A DNA stretch of 64,000 nucleotides from Seonamhaeicola sp. (GCF_028281565.1 NZ_JANQJQ010000008.1:1-64000); one strand, 5' to 3'. Shown: positions 25,173 to 34,904, counted from the stretch's first letter. Notes: a model not told the origin generated them from the letters alone. Program-made: numbers and translations.

Positions 25173-25288
25173 TTTAATCGATAAAGTGCAAGTTATTAAC
25201 GCTGTTCAACGAAATTAATTCAATTTTCTTTGTTTTTGTGGTTTTATTTTAGATGTTAGCCTCACCAAATCTATCAAACCTACTAACC

Positions 25289-25411
25289 ATGAAAAATTTA
25301 AAGCGCCTTATTATTTTAATTGCACTCATTTTTTTCGCAGGTAAGGTGTTGTTTTCAGACTTTCAAATTGTAAAGTCCGAAGATAACTCAACTGCTATTG
25401 TGAGCAAATAG
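25289..25411 (+). CDS. Small single-helix membrane or secreted peptide
   Basis: A 40-codon ORF starts with ATG: MKNLKRLIILIALIFFAGKV, a basic start and one hydrophobic helix, then a short polar tail (SDFQIVKSEDNSTAIVSK). It sits alone between two hairpin terminators, so it may be an independent small-protein gene. It is below usual annotation cut-offs. No homology can be asserted. Confidence 0.4.
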   Translation: MKNLKRLIILIALIFFAGKVLFSDFQIVKSEDNSTAIVSK

Positions 25412-25551
25412 GGATTTATATCATTTAAGGAATCCTTTGTTAAAGATTTAAGGTTTTTTCCTTATTAAAAAAGTTGTCCCCAATCTGAATAATACCATCG
25501 TTTTTAAATTTAACGGTAGTTAATGGAACATTTATTTTTGGTTGGTTAGTG

Positions 25552-25580
25552 TGCCCGAAATTTATTTCGGGCATTTTTTT
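25552..25580 (+). terminator. Intrinsic terminator
   Basis: TGCCCGAAA (25552-25560) and TTTCGGGCA (25565-25573) form a perfect 9-bp stem followed by seven T. It lies between the small ORF at 25289 and the TPR gene. Confidence 0.85.
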
Positions 25581-25628
25581 ATCATAATATTTAGAATGAC
25601 TACTTCGCACATTTGTTATATTTACATC

Positions 25629-27404
25629 ATGAGATTGCTTTTCGTTTTATGTTTACTCTTATCGGTTAATCTATTTGCACAAGATGCTAACTTGGCCATG
25701 GATTATTTTAAAAGGGGCGAGTATGAAAAGGCACTCCATGAGTATAAGAAGTTGTATGCCCAAAGTGCTTCAAACATAAATTACATCAATCAGATCGTAG
25801 CTTCACATCAGCAATTGGAACAATATGATGAAGCAGAAGCATTTCTTCAAAAACTTGTTGCAAGAATAAATTACCCGGCATTTTATGTTGAGTTAGGATT
25901 TAATTATCAGCTTAAAAATGATTTGGAACAAGCTAACTTAAACTATAAAAAGGCATTGGATCATATAGATTTAAGGCCAAGTAACGTGTTCGCTATAGCC
26001 AGAGCTTTTCAAAGTCATTCGCTTTTAAATGAAGCGGTTATTGCCTATGAAAAAGCCATGCAATTAAATCCGGATTATAATTTTAACATTCAATTGGCCC
26101 AGTTATACGGAGAACAAGGCAAAATTGAAAAGATGCTGAACAGCTATTTGAATTTTGCCGAATCTAACCAGGTGGCTCTACCCGATATAAAACGGAGAAT
26201 AAACGGATTTTTAAGTGATAATGGCGACAACGAAAATAATGTGCTGTTCAGAAAAATTTTGCTAAAAAAAATGCAGCAAAAACCCAACTTACTTTGGAAC
26301 CAAATGCTAAGTTGGTTATTCATCCAACAAAAAGATTTTAAAAAAGCCTTTATTCAGGAAAAAGCCATTTTTAACAGACAACCGGAAGGTTTAGAAAGAA
26401 TTAAAGAATTGGCTTTAATTTCGGCCAATGAAAATAAAAATGATATAGCTAAAGAAATTTTCAATTATATCATTGATACGGCACAGGATCTGGACACTAA
26501 ACTAAGAGCCCATTATAATTTGATTCAGATTGAGACCAAAGAAAGTTCTGCCGAAAATTATGACATCATAAATGAAAAATACTTAACTCTTTTTGAAGAA
26601 TTTGGAACCTTTTCACAGACTTTAAACTTGCAAATAGCCTATGGTCATTTTTTGGCTTTTTATATGAATAAAACCAATGAAGCTTCTAAATTTTTAGAAA
26701 AAACATTGCAATTGCCCTTATCAGAATTGCAAAAAGCCCAGGTAAAATTAGAACTGGGTGATATTTTGGTTTTGCAGGAGAAATTCAATCAGGCATTAAT
26801 TTATTATACCCAAATTCAGCGTAATTTGAAGAATAGTACGGTATCTCAGGAAGCCCGATTTAGGGTAGCAAAAACCAGTTATTATAAAGGCGATTTTAAG
26901 TGGGCGGAATCACAACTTAAAGTTTTAAAATCATCAACATCACAATTGATAGCCAACGATGCGTTAGATTTAAAACTCCTTATTTCTGACAATAAGTATG
27001 AGGACTCAACTCAAACCGCTTTAAAGCTTTATGCCAAAGCAGATCTGCTGGCATTTCAGAATAAAAAGGACGAAGCCATTTCATTATTGAACAAAATTTT
27101 AAACGAACATAAAACGGAACCAATCATAGCTCAAACGCTGTTTAAGCAGGGGCAATTATTTAAGGAACAAGGCGCTTTGGATAAAGCGGTAACCAACTTT
27201 GAGCTGCTCATTGAAAACTATAGAGATGGTATTTTGGTTGATGATGCGTATTTTAATTTAGGGCTTTTGTATGAAAAAGCATTAAATCAACCGGAAAAGG
27301 CAAAACCGTTGTATGAGCAGATCATTTTCAATCATGCCGATAGCATTTATTTTGTGGAGGCTAGAAAACGATATAGAGCATTACGTGGTGATGCTATAAA
27401 TTAG
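25629..27404 (+). CDS. Exported tetratricopeptide-repeat protein
   Basis: ATG 25629 gives a clean signal peptide (MRLLFVLCLLLSVNLFAQ). The upstream in-frame codons cross a terminator and are rejected. The 591-residue product is built of helical TPR pairs throughout (YFKRGEYEKALHEYKKLYAQ, VIAYEKAMQLNPDYNFNIQLAQLYGEQGKIEKML, ALDKAVTNFELLIENYRDGILVDDAYFNLGLLYEKA). It should act as a periplasmic scaffold; the partner is unknown. A TATATTTA -7-like element lies only a few bases before the ATG. Confidence 0.85.
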   Translation: MRLLFVLCLLLSVNLFAQDANLAMDYFKRGEYEKALHEYKKLYAQSASNINYINQIVASHQQLEQYDEAEAFLQKLVARINYPAFYVELGFNYQLKNDLEQANLNYKKALDHIDLRPSNVFAIARAFQSHSLLNEAVIAYEKAMQLNPDYNFNIQLAQLYGEQGKIEKMLNSYLNFAESNQVALPDIKRRINGFLSDNGDNENNVLFRKILLKKMQQKPNLLWNQMLSWLFIQQKDFKKAFIQEKAIFNRQPEGLERIKELALISANENKNDIAKEIFNYIIDTAQDLDTKLRAHYNLIQIETKESSAENYDIINEKYLTLFEEFGTFSQTLNLQIAYGHFLAFYMNKTNEASKFLEKTLQLPLSELQKAQVKLELGDILVLQEKFNQALIYYTQIQRNLKNSTVSQEARFRVAKTSYYKGDFKWAESQLKVLKSSTSQLIANDALDLKLLISDNKYEDSTQTALKLYAKADLLAFQNKKDEAISLLNKILNEHKTEPIIAQTLFKQGQLFKEQGALDKAVTNFELLIENYRDGILVDDAYFNLGLLYEKALNQPEKAKPLYEQIIFNHADSIYFVEARKRYRALRGDAIN

Positions 27405-27466
27405 ATCTCAAATTCGAATATTTTGGCTTTGGAATTTAGTGCTTGAGTTTTAAATTTTACTAGATT

Positions 27467-27796
27467 ATGATAATATATAACGTAACAGCAAATATTGATG
27501 AATCTATTCATGGCGAATGGCTGGCATGGATCAAAGATCATATTCCGGAGGTTTTATCAACCGGAAAATTTAATAAAGCTACATTAACAAGAGTTTTGGT
27601 AAAAGAAGATATGGGTGGTGTTACATATTCCATTCAATATAGAGCCCATTCAAGAGAAGCGTTAGACGCCTACTATGAAGAAGATGCCCAAAGAATGCGG
27701 GCTGACGCCATAAAACGATTTGCCGATAAAATGGTGGCTTTTAGAACAGAACTGGAGTTAATAGACGAGTATTTCGTAGACATTAACCCTAATTAA
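27467..27796 (+). CDS. DUF4286-family protein
   Basis: The 109-residue protein matches the Bacteroidetes DUF4286 pattern: MIIYNVTANIDESIHGEWLAWIKDHIPEVLSTGKF, then YSIQYRAHSREALDAYYEEDAQRMR, an alpha/beta fold like a ferredoxin-like dimer. Its role is unknown. It sits between the TPR protein and GNAT/rsmA, an order I recall in flavobacteria. Confidence 0.85.
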   Translation: MIIYNVTANIDESIHGEWLAWIKDHIPEVLSTGKFNKATLTRVLVKEDMGGVTYSIQYRAHSREALDAYYEEDAQRMRADAIKRFADKMVAFRTELELIDEYFVDINPN

Positions 27797-27817
27797 TACA
27801 CTTTTGAAACGGAACCT

Positions 27818-28249
27818 ATGGATATAAGAGAATTAGAAAGCGTAAATGATGAGGTCTTAAATGCTTTTAAAAATTTAATCCCTTTACTCGCTTCTACATG
27901 TGCATTACCCACAAGAAAAGATTTGGAAACTATAGTCTATTCAGACAACACAAAACTTTTTATTGCTAAAGAAGGCCATGACATCATAGGAACATTAACC
28001 CTGGTTTTCAACAAAATACCAACGGGAGAAAAAGCTTGGATAGAGGATGTAGTAGTTAGTGATAAATCCAGGGGCAAGGGCATTGGTAAAAGCTTAACCC
28101 AATTTGCCGTAGACTATGCCATTAGTAAAGGTGTCAATAAAATAGATTTAACATCAAGCCCGGAGCGTATTGCTGCTAACAATCTATATCAAAAGTTAGG
28201 CTTTAAAAAAAGGGCAACCAATGTCTATAGATATTTTGGGAAAAAATAA
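27818..28249 (+). CDS. GNAT-family N-acetyltransferase
   Basis: The 143-residue single-domain acetyltransferase has the acetyl-CoA pyrophosphate loop VVSDKSRGKGIGKSLTQFAVDYA, the preceding strand AWIEDVVV and the C-terminal NNLYQKLGFKKRATNVYRY. The substrate cannot be told. It ends 19 nt before rsmA, so they are likely cotranscribed. Confidence 0.85.
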   Translation: MDIRELESVNDEVLNAFKNLIPLLASTCALPTRKDLETIVYSDNTKLFIAKEGHDIIGTLTLVFNKIPTGEKAWIEDVVVSDKSRGKGIGKSLTQFAVDYAISKGVNKIDLTSSPERIAANNLYQKLGFKKRATNVYRYFGKK

Positions 28250-28268
28250 ATTAAAGCATCAATAATTC

Positions 28269-29063
28269 GTGGCTAGTAATTCTAACCAACATCAGGTAAA
28301 GGCAAAAAAACATCTGGGCCAGCATTTTTTAAAAGATGAAAATATTGCCAGGAAAATAGGTGATACACTTACTTTGAACGGGTACAAAAAAGTGTTGGAA
28401 ATTGGCCCGGGCATGGGCGTGCTCACCAAATACCTGTTACAAAAAGATGTTGAAACCTATGTGATTGAAATTGATACCGAATCTGTAGCATACCTGCAGG
28501 CCAATTTCCTTAATTTGGCATCGCGGATCATTGAAAAGGATTTCCTGAAATATGACCTAGGCCAGGTGTTTAATGACGAATCTTTTGCCATAACCGGAAA
28601 CTTTCCATATAACATTTCGTCACAAATAGTTTTCAAAGCATTAGAATGGCGCCATCAGATTCCGGAGTTCACCGGGATGTTTCAGAAAGAAGTGGCACAG
28701 CGTATCTGTTCAAAAGAAGGTAGTAAAGTATATGGTATTCTATCTGTATTAACCCAGGCATTTTATGATGCGGACTATTTATTCACGGTGCCACCATCAG
28801 TTTTTAATCCACCGCCTAAAGTGGACTCAGGCGTTTTAAGACTTATTAGAAAAACAGATTATAAATTACCTTGTGACGAGACATTATTCTTCAAAGTGGT
28901 TAAAACAGCATTTCAGCAGCGTAGAAAAACACTTCGTAACAGTTTAAAAACATTCAATTTATCAGATAATTTAAAAGCAAATAGTATATTTGGCAAGCGT
29001 CCGGAACAATTAAGTGTTCCTGAGTTCATAGAACTTACTTTGAGGATTGAAAAGGACGCTTGA
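28269..29063 (+). CDS. rsmA: 16S rRNA dimethyladenosine transferase
   Basis: The enzyme dimethylates two adjacent adenines near the 3' end of 16S rRNA. The GTG start at 28269 gives [32 protein letters not shown]-binding [15 protein letters not shown], the catalytic [13 protein letters not shown] and [12 protein letters not shown] are present. 264 residues is the normal length. The stop overlaps the TTG start of mgtE by 4 nt. Confidence 0.95.
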   Translation: MASNSNQHQVKAKKHLGQHFLKDENIARKIGDTLTLNGYKKVLEIGPGMGVLTKYLLQKDVETYVIEIDTESVAYLQANFLNLASRIIEKDFLKYDLGQVFNDESFAITGNFPYNISSQIVFKALEWRHQIPEFTGMFQKEVAQRICSKEGSKVYGILSVLTQAFYDADYLFTVPPSVFNPPPKVDSGVLRLIRKTDYKLPCDETLFFKVVKTAFQQRRKTLRNSLKTFNLSDNLKANSIFGKRPEQLSVPEFIELTLRIEKDA

Positions 29064-30457
29064 ATCTTTTAAAGTTTTCACATTTGTCTGAAGAAAAAGA
29101 AAACATACAACAGTTTGAGCTTACAGATGAACTTTTAGAGCAGGTAAGATTACTTGTCGAAGAACAAACCGACAAAGCATTACAAAAGCTTTTAAAGGAG
29201 TTTCATTATGCCGATATAGCCGAAATTCTGGATGAACTTAATCTGGAAGAGGCTATTTATGTGATTAAACTTCTGGATTCCGAAACTACTTCAGATGTGT
29301 TGATGGAGCTCGATGAAGACAATCGGGAAAAAGTATTAAAAAATCTATCGGCTAAAGAAATTGCTGAGGAGATTGAGGAACTTGATACCGATGATGCTGC
29401 TGATATGATTGCAGAACTTCCTGAGGAACGTCGGCAGGAAGTCATTGCAAAAATTGAGGATGAAGAGCATAAGGAAGAAATTAAAGAACTTCTTACTTAT
29501 GACGAAGATACTGCCGGGGGATTAATGGCCAAGGAGTTGGTCAAAGTATATGAAACCTGGACGGTTGCAGGATGCCTGCGCCGGATCAGAGGGCAAGCGG
29601 AGGAGGTTACCAGAGTGCATTCGATCTACGTTGTGACAAAAGAAGAAAAACTAATTGGTCGTTTATCTTTAAAAGATTTGATTGTTGCAAGGAACGATCA
29701 GAAAATAGCCGATATCTATATTTCTAATGTAGACTATGTGACTGTTGATGAAGATGCCGAAGAAGTTGCCAAGGTCATGGCAAAATATGATTTGGAAGCC
29801 ATTCCGGTAGTAGACGAGAACAAAACACTTTTAGGTAGAATTACTATTGATGATATTGTAGATGTATTAAAGGAAGAAGCCGAAAAGGACTATCAGTTAG
29901 CGGCAGGTATTACCGGTGATGTAGATTCTGATGACAGTATCATAGAGCTCACACGAGCCCGTTTACCCTGGCTGTTTTTAGGCTTAATTGGTGGTGTAGG
30001 TGCCTTTTTGATCATGGAAGGGTTTCAGGAAGCCTTTAAACAATATGCCGTACTGTTCTTTTTTACGCCACTCATAGCTGCCATGGCTGGAAATGTTGGG
30101 GTACAATCCAGTGCCATCATAGTGCAGGGGTTGGCGAATGATGACGTTAAAGGAAGCATCAATAGCAGGCTCTTAAAAGAAATGCTGTTAGCAACACTCA
30201 ATGGGTTTATTCTGGCTATATTCTTATTTCTATTTGTATGGAGTTATGATGGTAATTTGACCAAAGCTCTGGCCATTTCAGTATCGTTAGTAGCCGTTAT
30301 TATCATAGCGGGCTTAATAGGGACTTTTGTACCGCTTTTTTTAGATAAACGCGGTATAGATCCGGCCATAGCCACCGGGCCTTTCATAACTACCAGCAAT
30401 GATATTTTAGGTATTTTACTTTATTTCTGGATAGCTAAACTCATTCTTGGAATTTAA
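29060..30457 (+). CDS. mgtE: Magnesium transporter MgtE
   Basis: The 465-residue channel has the MgtE N domain (about 30-140, acidic helical repeats such as [22 protein letters not shown]), two CBS domains (about 145-265) and a C-terminal membrane domain of five helices with [16 protein letters not shown] and [19 protein letters not shown], which line the Mg2+ pore. Acidic residues in the N and CBS parts sense cytosolic Mg2+. It starts with TTG, coupled to rsmA. Confidence 0.93.
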   Translation: MNLLKFSHLSEEKENIQQFELTDELLEQVRLLVEEQTDKALQKLLKEFHYADIAEILDELNLEEAIYVIKLLDSETTSDVLMELDEDNREKVLKNLSAKEIAEEIEELDTDDAADMIAELPEERRQEVIAKIEDEEHKEEIKELLTYDEDTAGGLMAKELVKVYETWTVAGCLRRIRGQAEEVTRVHSIYVVTKEEKLIGRLSLKDLIVARNDQKIADIYISNVDYVTVDEDAEEVAKVMAKYDLEAIPVVDENKTLLGRITIDDIVDVLKEEAEKDYQLAAGITGDVDSDDSIIELTRARLPWLFLGLIGGVGAFLIMEGFQEAFKQYAVLFFFTPLIAAMAGNVGVQSSAIIVQGLANDDVKGSINSRLLKEMLLATLNGFILAIFLFLFVWSYDGNLTKALAISVSLVAVIIIAGLIGTFVPLFLDKRGIDPAIATGPFITTSNDILGILLYFWIAKLILGI

Positions 30458-30459
30458 TA

Positions 30460-30540
30460 TTTGGGCGTTCCCCTGCGGGCCGTGCTTTCCGTTGCAATCT
30501 TTTGAAAAACAAAAGGATTTCCACTGCAATCACTAACGCA
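30460..30540. repeat. Intergenic G+C-rich repeat element
   Basis: GGGCGTTCCCCTGCGGGCCG, then TGCTTTCCGTTGCAATC and a TTTTG/CAAAA dyad, stands out as G+C-rich. I recall very similar segments repeated between genes in many Flavobacteriaceae, but only one copy is in this window. Confidence 0.45.
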
Positions 30541-30548
30541 AAACTTCG

Positions 30549-30556
30549 TAATTTTG
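30549..30556 (+). promoter_or_regulatory. -7 promoter element of the dehydrogenase gene
   Basis: TAATTTTG fits TAnnTTTG and is 18 nt before ATG 30574. Confidence 0.5.
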
Positions 30557-30573
30557 CCCGATAATTATTGTAT

Positions 30574-31518
30574 ATGAAAGTCCTTCACTTAGATACCAAT
30601 CAAGAACTATTAATCAATCAACTTAACGATTTAGGATTCACGAATCATGAAGATTACACATCTTCAAAAGAAGCAGTGGAAGCTAAAATCTCAGAATATG
30701 ATGGTATCGTTATCCGAAGTCGGTTTACCGTAGACAAACAGTTTTTAGATGCAGCAACTAATTTAAAGTTTATTGGCAGAGTAGGTGCCGGTTTGGAAAA
30801 TATAGAGTGTGATTATGCCGAATCAAAGGGTATTTATTTGATTTCAGCACCTGAAGGTAACAGAAATGCTGTTGGAGAACACACTTTGGGAATGGTATTG
30901 TCATTATTCAATAAATTAAATAAGGCAGATGCTGAGGTTAGAACAGGTAAATGGCTACGGGAAGAAAACAGAGGCATTGAACTTGATGGAAAGACAGTAG
31001 GTATTATAGGTTATGGCAATATGGGAAAGGCTTTTGCCAAAAAGCTGAGAGGTTTTGAGGTTGAGGTGCTGTGTTTCGACATTAAAGACGGTGTTGGAGA
31101 TGACAATGCCACTCAGGTAAGTTTATCAGAATTTCAGGAAACGGTAGATGTGGTCAGTTTACATACCCCTCAAACGCCCTTAACCTTAAAAATGATAAAT
31201 TCCAGTTTTATTAATGCGTTTAAAAAACCATTTTGGTTTATCAATACGGCCAGGGGAAAAAGTGTGGTAACTTCAGATTTGGTTTCCGCCTTAAAAACCG
31301 GTAAAATTTTGGGTGCCGGATTAGATGTATTGGAATACGAAAAAGCATCATTTGAAAGTTTGTTTTCTACTGAAATGCCGAAAGCGTTTCAGTATTTAAT
31401 ACAAGCCGAAAATGTAATTTTATCACCCCATGTGGCTGGATGGACCATTGAAAGTAAAGCAAAATTAGCACAAACTATTGTAGATAAAATCAAAGCTTTT
31501 GTCATTCAGAAGAAGTGA
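30574..31518 (+). CDS. D-2-hydroxyacid dehydrogenase (phosphoglycerate dehydrogenase-like)
   Basis: ATG 30574 (MKVLHLDTNQELLINQL) is preferred over the TTG 6 nt earlier. The NAD-dependent fold has GRVGAGLENIECDYAESKGIYLISAPEGNRNAVGEHTLGM, the nucleotide loop VGIIGYGNMGKAFAKKL, the catalytic Arg in NTARGKSVV, and the Glu/His pair with LSPHVAGWT. It resembles SerA but lacks ACT or regulatory domains (315 residues), so it may act on 3-phosphoglycerate or another 2-hydroxyacid. Confidence 0.85.
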   Translation: MKVLHLDTNQELLINQLNDLGFTNHEDYTSSKEAVEAKISEYDGIVIRSRFTVDKQFLDAATNLKFIGRVGAGLENIECDYAESKGIYLISAPEGNRNAVGEHTLGMVLSLFNKLNKADAEVRTGKWLREENRGIELDGKTVGIIGYGNMGKAFAKKLRGFEVEVLCFDIKDGVGDDNATQVSLSEFQETVDVVSLHTPQTPLTLKMINSSFINAFKKPFWFINTARGKSVVTSDLVSALKTGKILGAGLDVLEYEKASFESLFSTEMPKAFQYLIQAENVILSPHVAGWTIESKAKLAQTIVDKIKAFVIQKK

Positions 31519-31592
31519 AACGACTGAAGAATCTCTTCAACCCAACTAAGGGTTTTGTCACTTAGAGTATCCCGATTTTAATCGGGATGCAT
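31515..31592. repeat. Intergenic repeat with hairpin
   Basis: A GAAGAATCTC-type repeat is followed by ATCCCGATTTTAATCGGGAT (about 31569-31588, 8-bp stem), which may end the dehydrogenase transcript. Confidence 0.45.
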
Positions 31593-31628
31593 CGAAAAGT
31601 AAATAATTATATTTCCTATTTTTAATAC

Positions 31629-32039
31629 ATGAAGAAAACTATTTTTGTTTTTGCTCTTCTCATTTTTGCCATACTCTTATTGTTTCAAATAAGTAAATAT
31701 GCTGTGCTTTCCGGGAGCTTAAAAATGGAGATCATCATTGCTGTAATAGCCATTGTATTCTTGATTATAGGTATTTATATCAATAAAAAGAGTTTGCATA
31801 AAAATCAAACACCTTCTACCGAAATCAATCACAACAAGGTTGCAGAATTAGAAATTACCGAACGCGAATATGAAGTGCTTCAAGCCATTTCGGAAGGCTT
31901 ATCCAATAAAGAAATAGCCGATAAATTGTTCCTTTCGGAAAGCACCATCAAAACACATGTGTCTAACTTATTAGTTAAATTAAATGCCAAACGGCGCACC
32001 CAAGCATTACAAATTGCAAAGGATTATCAAATAATTTAA
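31629..32039 (+). CDS. Membrane-anchored LuxR-type DNA-binding regulator
   Basis: The 136-residue protein has two N-terminal membrane helices (about 5-22 and 34-53) and a C-terminal LuxR helix-turn-helix (ITEREYEVLQAISEGLSNKEIADKLFLSESTIKTHVSNLLVKLNAKRRTQAL, about 75-128). There is no receiver domain. It lies upstream of a DUF4199 membrane protein, a pairing I recall in Flavobacteriaceae. It probably regulates genes in response to an envelope signal. Confidence 0.85.
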   Translation: MKKTIFVFALLIFAILLLFQISKYAVLSGSLKMEIIIAVIAIVFLIIGIYINKKSLHKNQTPSTEINHNKVAELEITEREYEVLQAISEGLSNKEIADKLFLSESTIKTHVSNLLVKLNAKRRTQALQIAKDYQII

Positions 32040-32054
32040 AGGCATTTGGTAAAC

Positions 32055-32140
32055 CTCCAAGGTCTTTTTTTGGACCTTGTAAGTATACTTACTTGTTTTG
32101 GATACCTACAAGGTTTGCAAAACCTTGCAGGATATGGTTT
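32055..32140. repeat. Tandem ACAAGGTTT-type hairpins
   Basis: CAAGGTC/GACCTTG (about 32059-32080) and CAAGGTTTGCAAAACCTTG (about 32109-32127) form two related hairpins after the LuxR-type gene. The first with its T-run may terminate. No gene is supported in 32040-32268. Confidence 0.5.
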
Positions 32141-32268
32141 AAAGATTTACAAATTAAAAAATTCATGTACTTTTATACTGAAGTACCAGGGCTTTGGTAC
32201 TTTAGTATGACCCCTAAAATGCCGTTGCTGCCTACTTTTGAATTGTTAATCTTTAAAAACGAATATTT

Positions 32269-32727
32269 ATGCAATCAACAATTTTAAAGTATGGTTTTTA
32301 CGGTTTGTTAACCGGTTTAATTATTTTTTTACTTCACCTGACATTAGGGAAGGATCTGAGTTATTCAACCAACGAGATTTTAGGGTATATCTCTATTTTT
32401 ATATCCTTATCGTTTGTGTTCTTTGGTATTAAGCATTACCGGGATAAAGTAAATAACGGGGCGGTATCTTTTGGGAAAGCACTTTTAATAGGGGTGTTAA
32501 TTTCAGTTTTGGTAGCTATTGGTATTGCTCTGGCCGATTTTATTTATACCCAATTTATTAACCCGGAATGGTTTGAAAATTATTATAAAATGATGCGTGA
32601 TGCCGGTAAAGAAGATGAGATCATGGAAATGACAAGCCTTACGGCCGGCATATTTATGTTTTCTTTGGTCACGGTTATCGGATTTATTATATCTTTAATT
32701 TCGGGTTTAATATTACAACGTAAATAG
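32269..32727 (+). CDS. DUF4199-family membrane protein
   Basis: The 152-residue protein has four membrane segments (about 8-26, 36-52, 72-92 and 125-147) and the family's KHYRDKVNNGAVSFGKALLIGVLISVLVAIG, followed by MMRDAGKEDEIMEMTS in the loop. Function is unknown; it is typical of Bacteroidetes. The DUF1801 gene follows 7 nt later. Confidence 0.85.
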   Translation: MQSTILKYGFYGLLTGLIIFLLHLTLGKDLSYSTNEILGYISIFISLSFVFFGIKHYRDKVNNGAVSFGKALLIGVLISVLVAIGIALADFIYTQFINPEWFENYYKMMRDAGKEDEIMEMTSLTAGIFMFSLVTVIGFIISLISGLILQRK

Positions 32728-32734
32728 TACTGTT

Positions 32735-33199
32735 ATGAGATCTGAAGCTACGACGCCCCAACAATATTTAGACGAATTATCGGAAGACCGAAAAGAACCA
32801 ATACTAAAATTAAGGCAACAAATTTTAGATAATCTACCCGAAGGTATAGAAGAACAAATGGGCTATGGAATGCTGGGATATGTTATTCCGCATTCGGTGT
32901 ATCCGGAGGGCTACCACTGTACGCCTGAGCTTCCGCTGCCATTTATGAATTTGGCATCGCAAAAAAACTTTATAGGGGTTTACAGTATGACCATTTATGC
33001 GAAAAAAGGATTGTATGACTGGTTTACTTCAGAATACGCAAAGAGATGCAGGTATAAACTGGATATGGGGAAAAGTTGTATTCGGTTAAAACGGATGGAT
33101 GATATTCCTTATGAACTTATCGGGGAACTTACCGGTAAAATAAGTACTGAAGAGTGGATACAGATTTATGAAGATTCCATTAAAAACAGAAAAAAATGA
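32735..33199 (+). CDS. DUF1801-family protein
   Basis: The 154-residue cytosolic protein has the DUF1801 pattern: TTPQQYLDELSEDRKEPILKLRQQILDNLPEGIEEQMGYGMLGYVIP, then SMTIYAKKGLYDWF and KLDMGKSCIRLKRMDDIPYELI, a YdhG/SufE-like alpha/beta fold. The biochemical role is unknown. It overlaps the VOC gene by 4 nt. Confidence 0.85.
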   Translation: MRSEATTPQQYLDELSEDRKEPILKLRQQILDNLPEGIEEQMGYGMLGYVIPHSVYPEGYHCTPELPLPFMNLASQKNFIGVYSMTIYAKKGLYDWFTSEYAKRCRYKLDMGKSCIRLKRMDDIPYELIGELTGKISTEEWIQIYEDSIKNRKK

Positions 33200-33582
33200 A
33201 CAAACGAGTAACAGGAATAGGCGGGTTGTTTTTTAAAACAAAAGACCCTAAGGCCACTAAAGATTGGTACAAAAAGTACTTGGGTTTTAATACGGATGAT
33301 TACGGTTGCACCTTTTGGTGGAAAGATAAGGAAGGCAACGATTGTTCTACACAATGGAGTCCTTTTTCTGAAAATACGTCCTATTATGAGCCGTCAAAAA
33401 AGGATTTTATGTTCAATTACCGTGTGGAGAATTTACACGAATTGATTACAACGTTAAAAGAAGAGGGCGTGACTGTGGTTGGTGATATTGAAGAATATGA
33501 CTATGGTAAATTCGGTTGGATTTTAGATAACGACGGCAATAAGATAGAACTCTGGGAACCGGTTGATGCGGCTTTTAAATAA
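33196..33582 (+). CDS. VOC (glyoxalase/bleomycin resistance) family protein
   Basis: The 128-residue protein has paired beta-alpha-beta-beta-beta modules: TGIGGLFFKTKDPKATKDWYKKYLGF in the first and MFNYRVENLHELITTLKEEGVTVVGDIEEYDYGKFGWILDNDGNKIELWEP in the second, with a late Glu typical of metal ligands. It probably binds a small molecule or catalyses an isomerase or dioxygenase-like step. The start overlaps the DUF1801 gene. Confidence 0.85.
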   Translation: MNKRVTGIGGLFFKTKDPKATKDWYKKYLGFNTDDYGCTFWWKDKEGNDCSTQWSPFSENTSYYEPSKKDFMFNYRVENLHELITTLKEEGVTVVGDIEEYDYGKFGWILDNDGNKIELWEPVDAAFK

Positions 33583-33588
33583 CATACT

Positions 33589-34353
33589 TTGGGAATAACC
33601 GAAATCCTTCAATCACATAATTTATCGCTTTTTAAATGGGTAGCCATTGGTATAGCTGCTTTTGTTTTGGGTATATCCAAATCCGGTATCAAGGGCATTG
33701 GTATTGTCATTATTTTGATCTTAGCCTTTGTTTTTGGAGAAAAAGCTTCTACCGGAATACTGTTACCTATGCTTATAAGTGCCGATATTCTGGCAGTAAG
33801 TTATTATAACAGGCATACCCAATGGAAATTTATCAGAATGCTTTTACCCTGGATGGTTGTTGGGGTTTTGTTTGGTGTTTGGGTAGGTGATGCTATTTCT
33901 GAAGTTGTCTTTAAACGGGTTATGGCCATTATCATTATTGGTAGCATCCTTATCATGTGGTATTTTGAACGTCGTAAATCCACATCCGTACCACATAATA
34001 AGACCTTTTCGTACTCCACAGGATTTTTGGCTGGATTTGCTACCATGATAGGTAACCTGGCGGGACCAATAGCAAACATTTACTTTCTCGCTATGCGATT
34101 ACCGAAAAATGAGTTTATAGGTACGGCAGCATGGTTATTCTTCATTGTGAATGTATTCAAACTGCCATTTCATTTTTTTGTTTGGAAAACGGTTTCAAAA
34201 GATACTTTAGTTCTTAATTTGACCCTGTTTCCGGCAGTGGTTATGGGCTTTTTTGTAGGAGCAAAAGTGATAAAGCTTATTTCTAATTCAAACTACAGGC
34301 GTTTTATAATAATAGTTACAGCTATTGGGGGGATCATCATGTTATTCCGATAG
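33589..34353 (+). CDS. TauE/SafE-family membrane permease
   Basis: The 254-residue protein has about eight helices and two internally similar halves (GISKSGIKGIGIVIILILA in the first; TGFLAGFATMIGNLAGPIANIYFLAMRLPKNEFIGTAAWLFFIVN in the second), the pattern of sulfite/organosulfonate exporters. The substrate is unknown. It starts with TTG 33589, 6 nt after the VOC stop, so it is probably the end of the 32735-34353 operon. Confidence 0.85.
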   Translation: MGITEILQSHNLSLFKWVAIGIAAFVLGISKSGIKGIGIVIILILAFVFGEKASTGILLPMLISADILAVSYYNRHTQWKFIRMLLPWMVVGVLFGVWVGDAISEVVFKRVMAIIIIGSILIMWYFERRKSTSVPHNKTFSYSTGFLAGFATMIGNLAGPIANIYFLAMRLPKNEFIGTAAWLFFIVNVFKLPFHFFVWKTVSKDTLVLNLTLFPAVVMGFFVGAKVIKLISNSNYRRFIIIVTAIGGIIMLFR

Positions 34354-34454
34354 GAAGATGTTATTAAACTGTAACGGAATTGAAATTTAAAAGACAGATA
34401 ATATAAAGTGAATTTAAATTTTTAATTTTATAGTCTAACCATAAATAAAATACA

Positions 34455-34904
34455 ATGTCTGACGAAAAAAGTTTAAGCGACGACCTAAACGATATGTTAG
34501 GAGACGCCAAAGAAGGAGCAAAAAAAGCTGCCGATAAAGCAGGGGAAATAGCCGGAGAAGCTAAAGAAAAAGCCAAAGAGTTTGCAGAAGAAGCCAAGGA
34601 AGCTGCTTCTGAGTTTGCCGATGAAGCTAAAGAAGCCTTTGATAAAGCTACCGGAGATAATAAAAAGGTGCTTGCCGGGATTTTGGCCCTGTTATTAGGT
34701 ACCATCGGAATTCACAAATTTATTTTAGGATATAATAAAGAAGGTATCATATTTCTGGTTATGGCCATATTAGGTATTTTTACTTGTGGAATAACTTCGG
34801 GAATTGCCTGGGTGATTGGCGTAGTGGAAGGAATCATCTATTTAACAAAGTCGGATGAGGAATTTTATAACACTTATCAGGCCGGTAAAAAAGCCTGGTT
34901 TTAA
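34455..34904 (+). CDS. TM2-domain protein with LEA-like charged repeat
   Basis: Residues 1-72 are an amphipathic Ala/Lys/Glu run with 11-residue periodicity (KEGAKKAADKAGEIAGEAKEKAKEFAEEAKE) like late-embryogenesis-abundant stress proteins. Residues about 75-135 are a TM2 domain of two helices with the conserved short turn (LLGTIGIHKFILGYNKEG, then FTCGITSGIAWVIGVVEGIIYLTK). It is probably a membrane-tethered protein with a flexible cytoplasmic or periplasmic region. Confidence 0.85.
   Translation: MSDEKSLSDDLNDMLGDAKEGAKKAADKAGEIAGEAKEKAKEFAEEAKEAASEFADEAKEAFDKATGDNKKVLAGILALLLGTIGIHKFILGYNKEGIIFLVMAILGIFTCGITSGIAWVIGVVEGIIYLTKSDEEFYNTYQAGKKAWF

Noticed and set aside
25542-25628. Upstream extension of the TPR protein
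   Set aside because: It would place the start inside an intrinsic terminator; the ATG at 25629 gives a normal signal peptide.
32093-32287. 64-codon ORF between the LuxR-type and DUF4199 genes
   Set aside because: It reads across two palindromic repeats and has unusual composition; the start of the DUF4199 gene overlaps its end.
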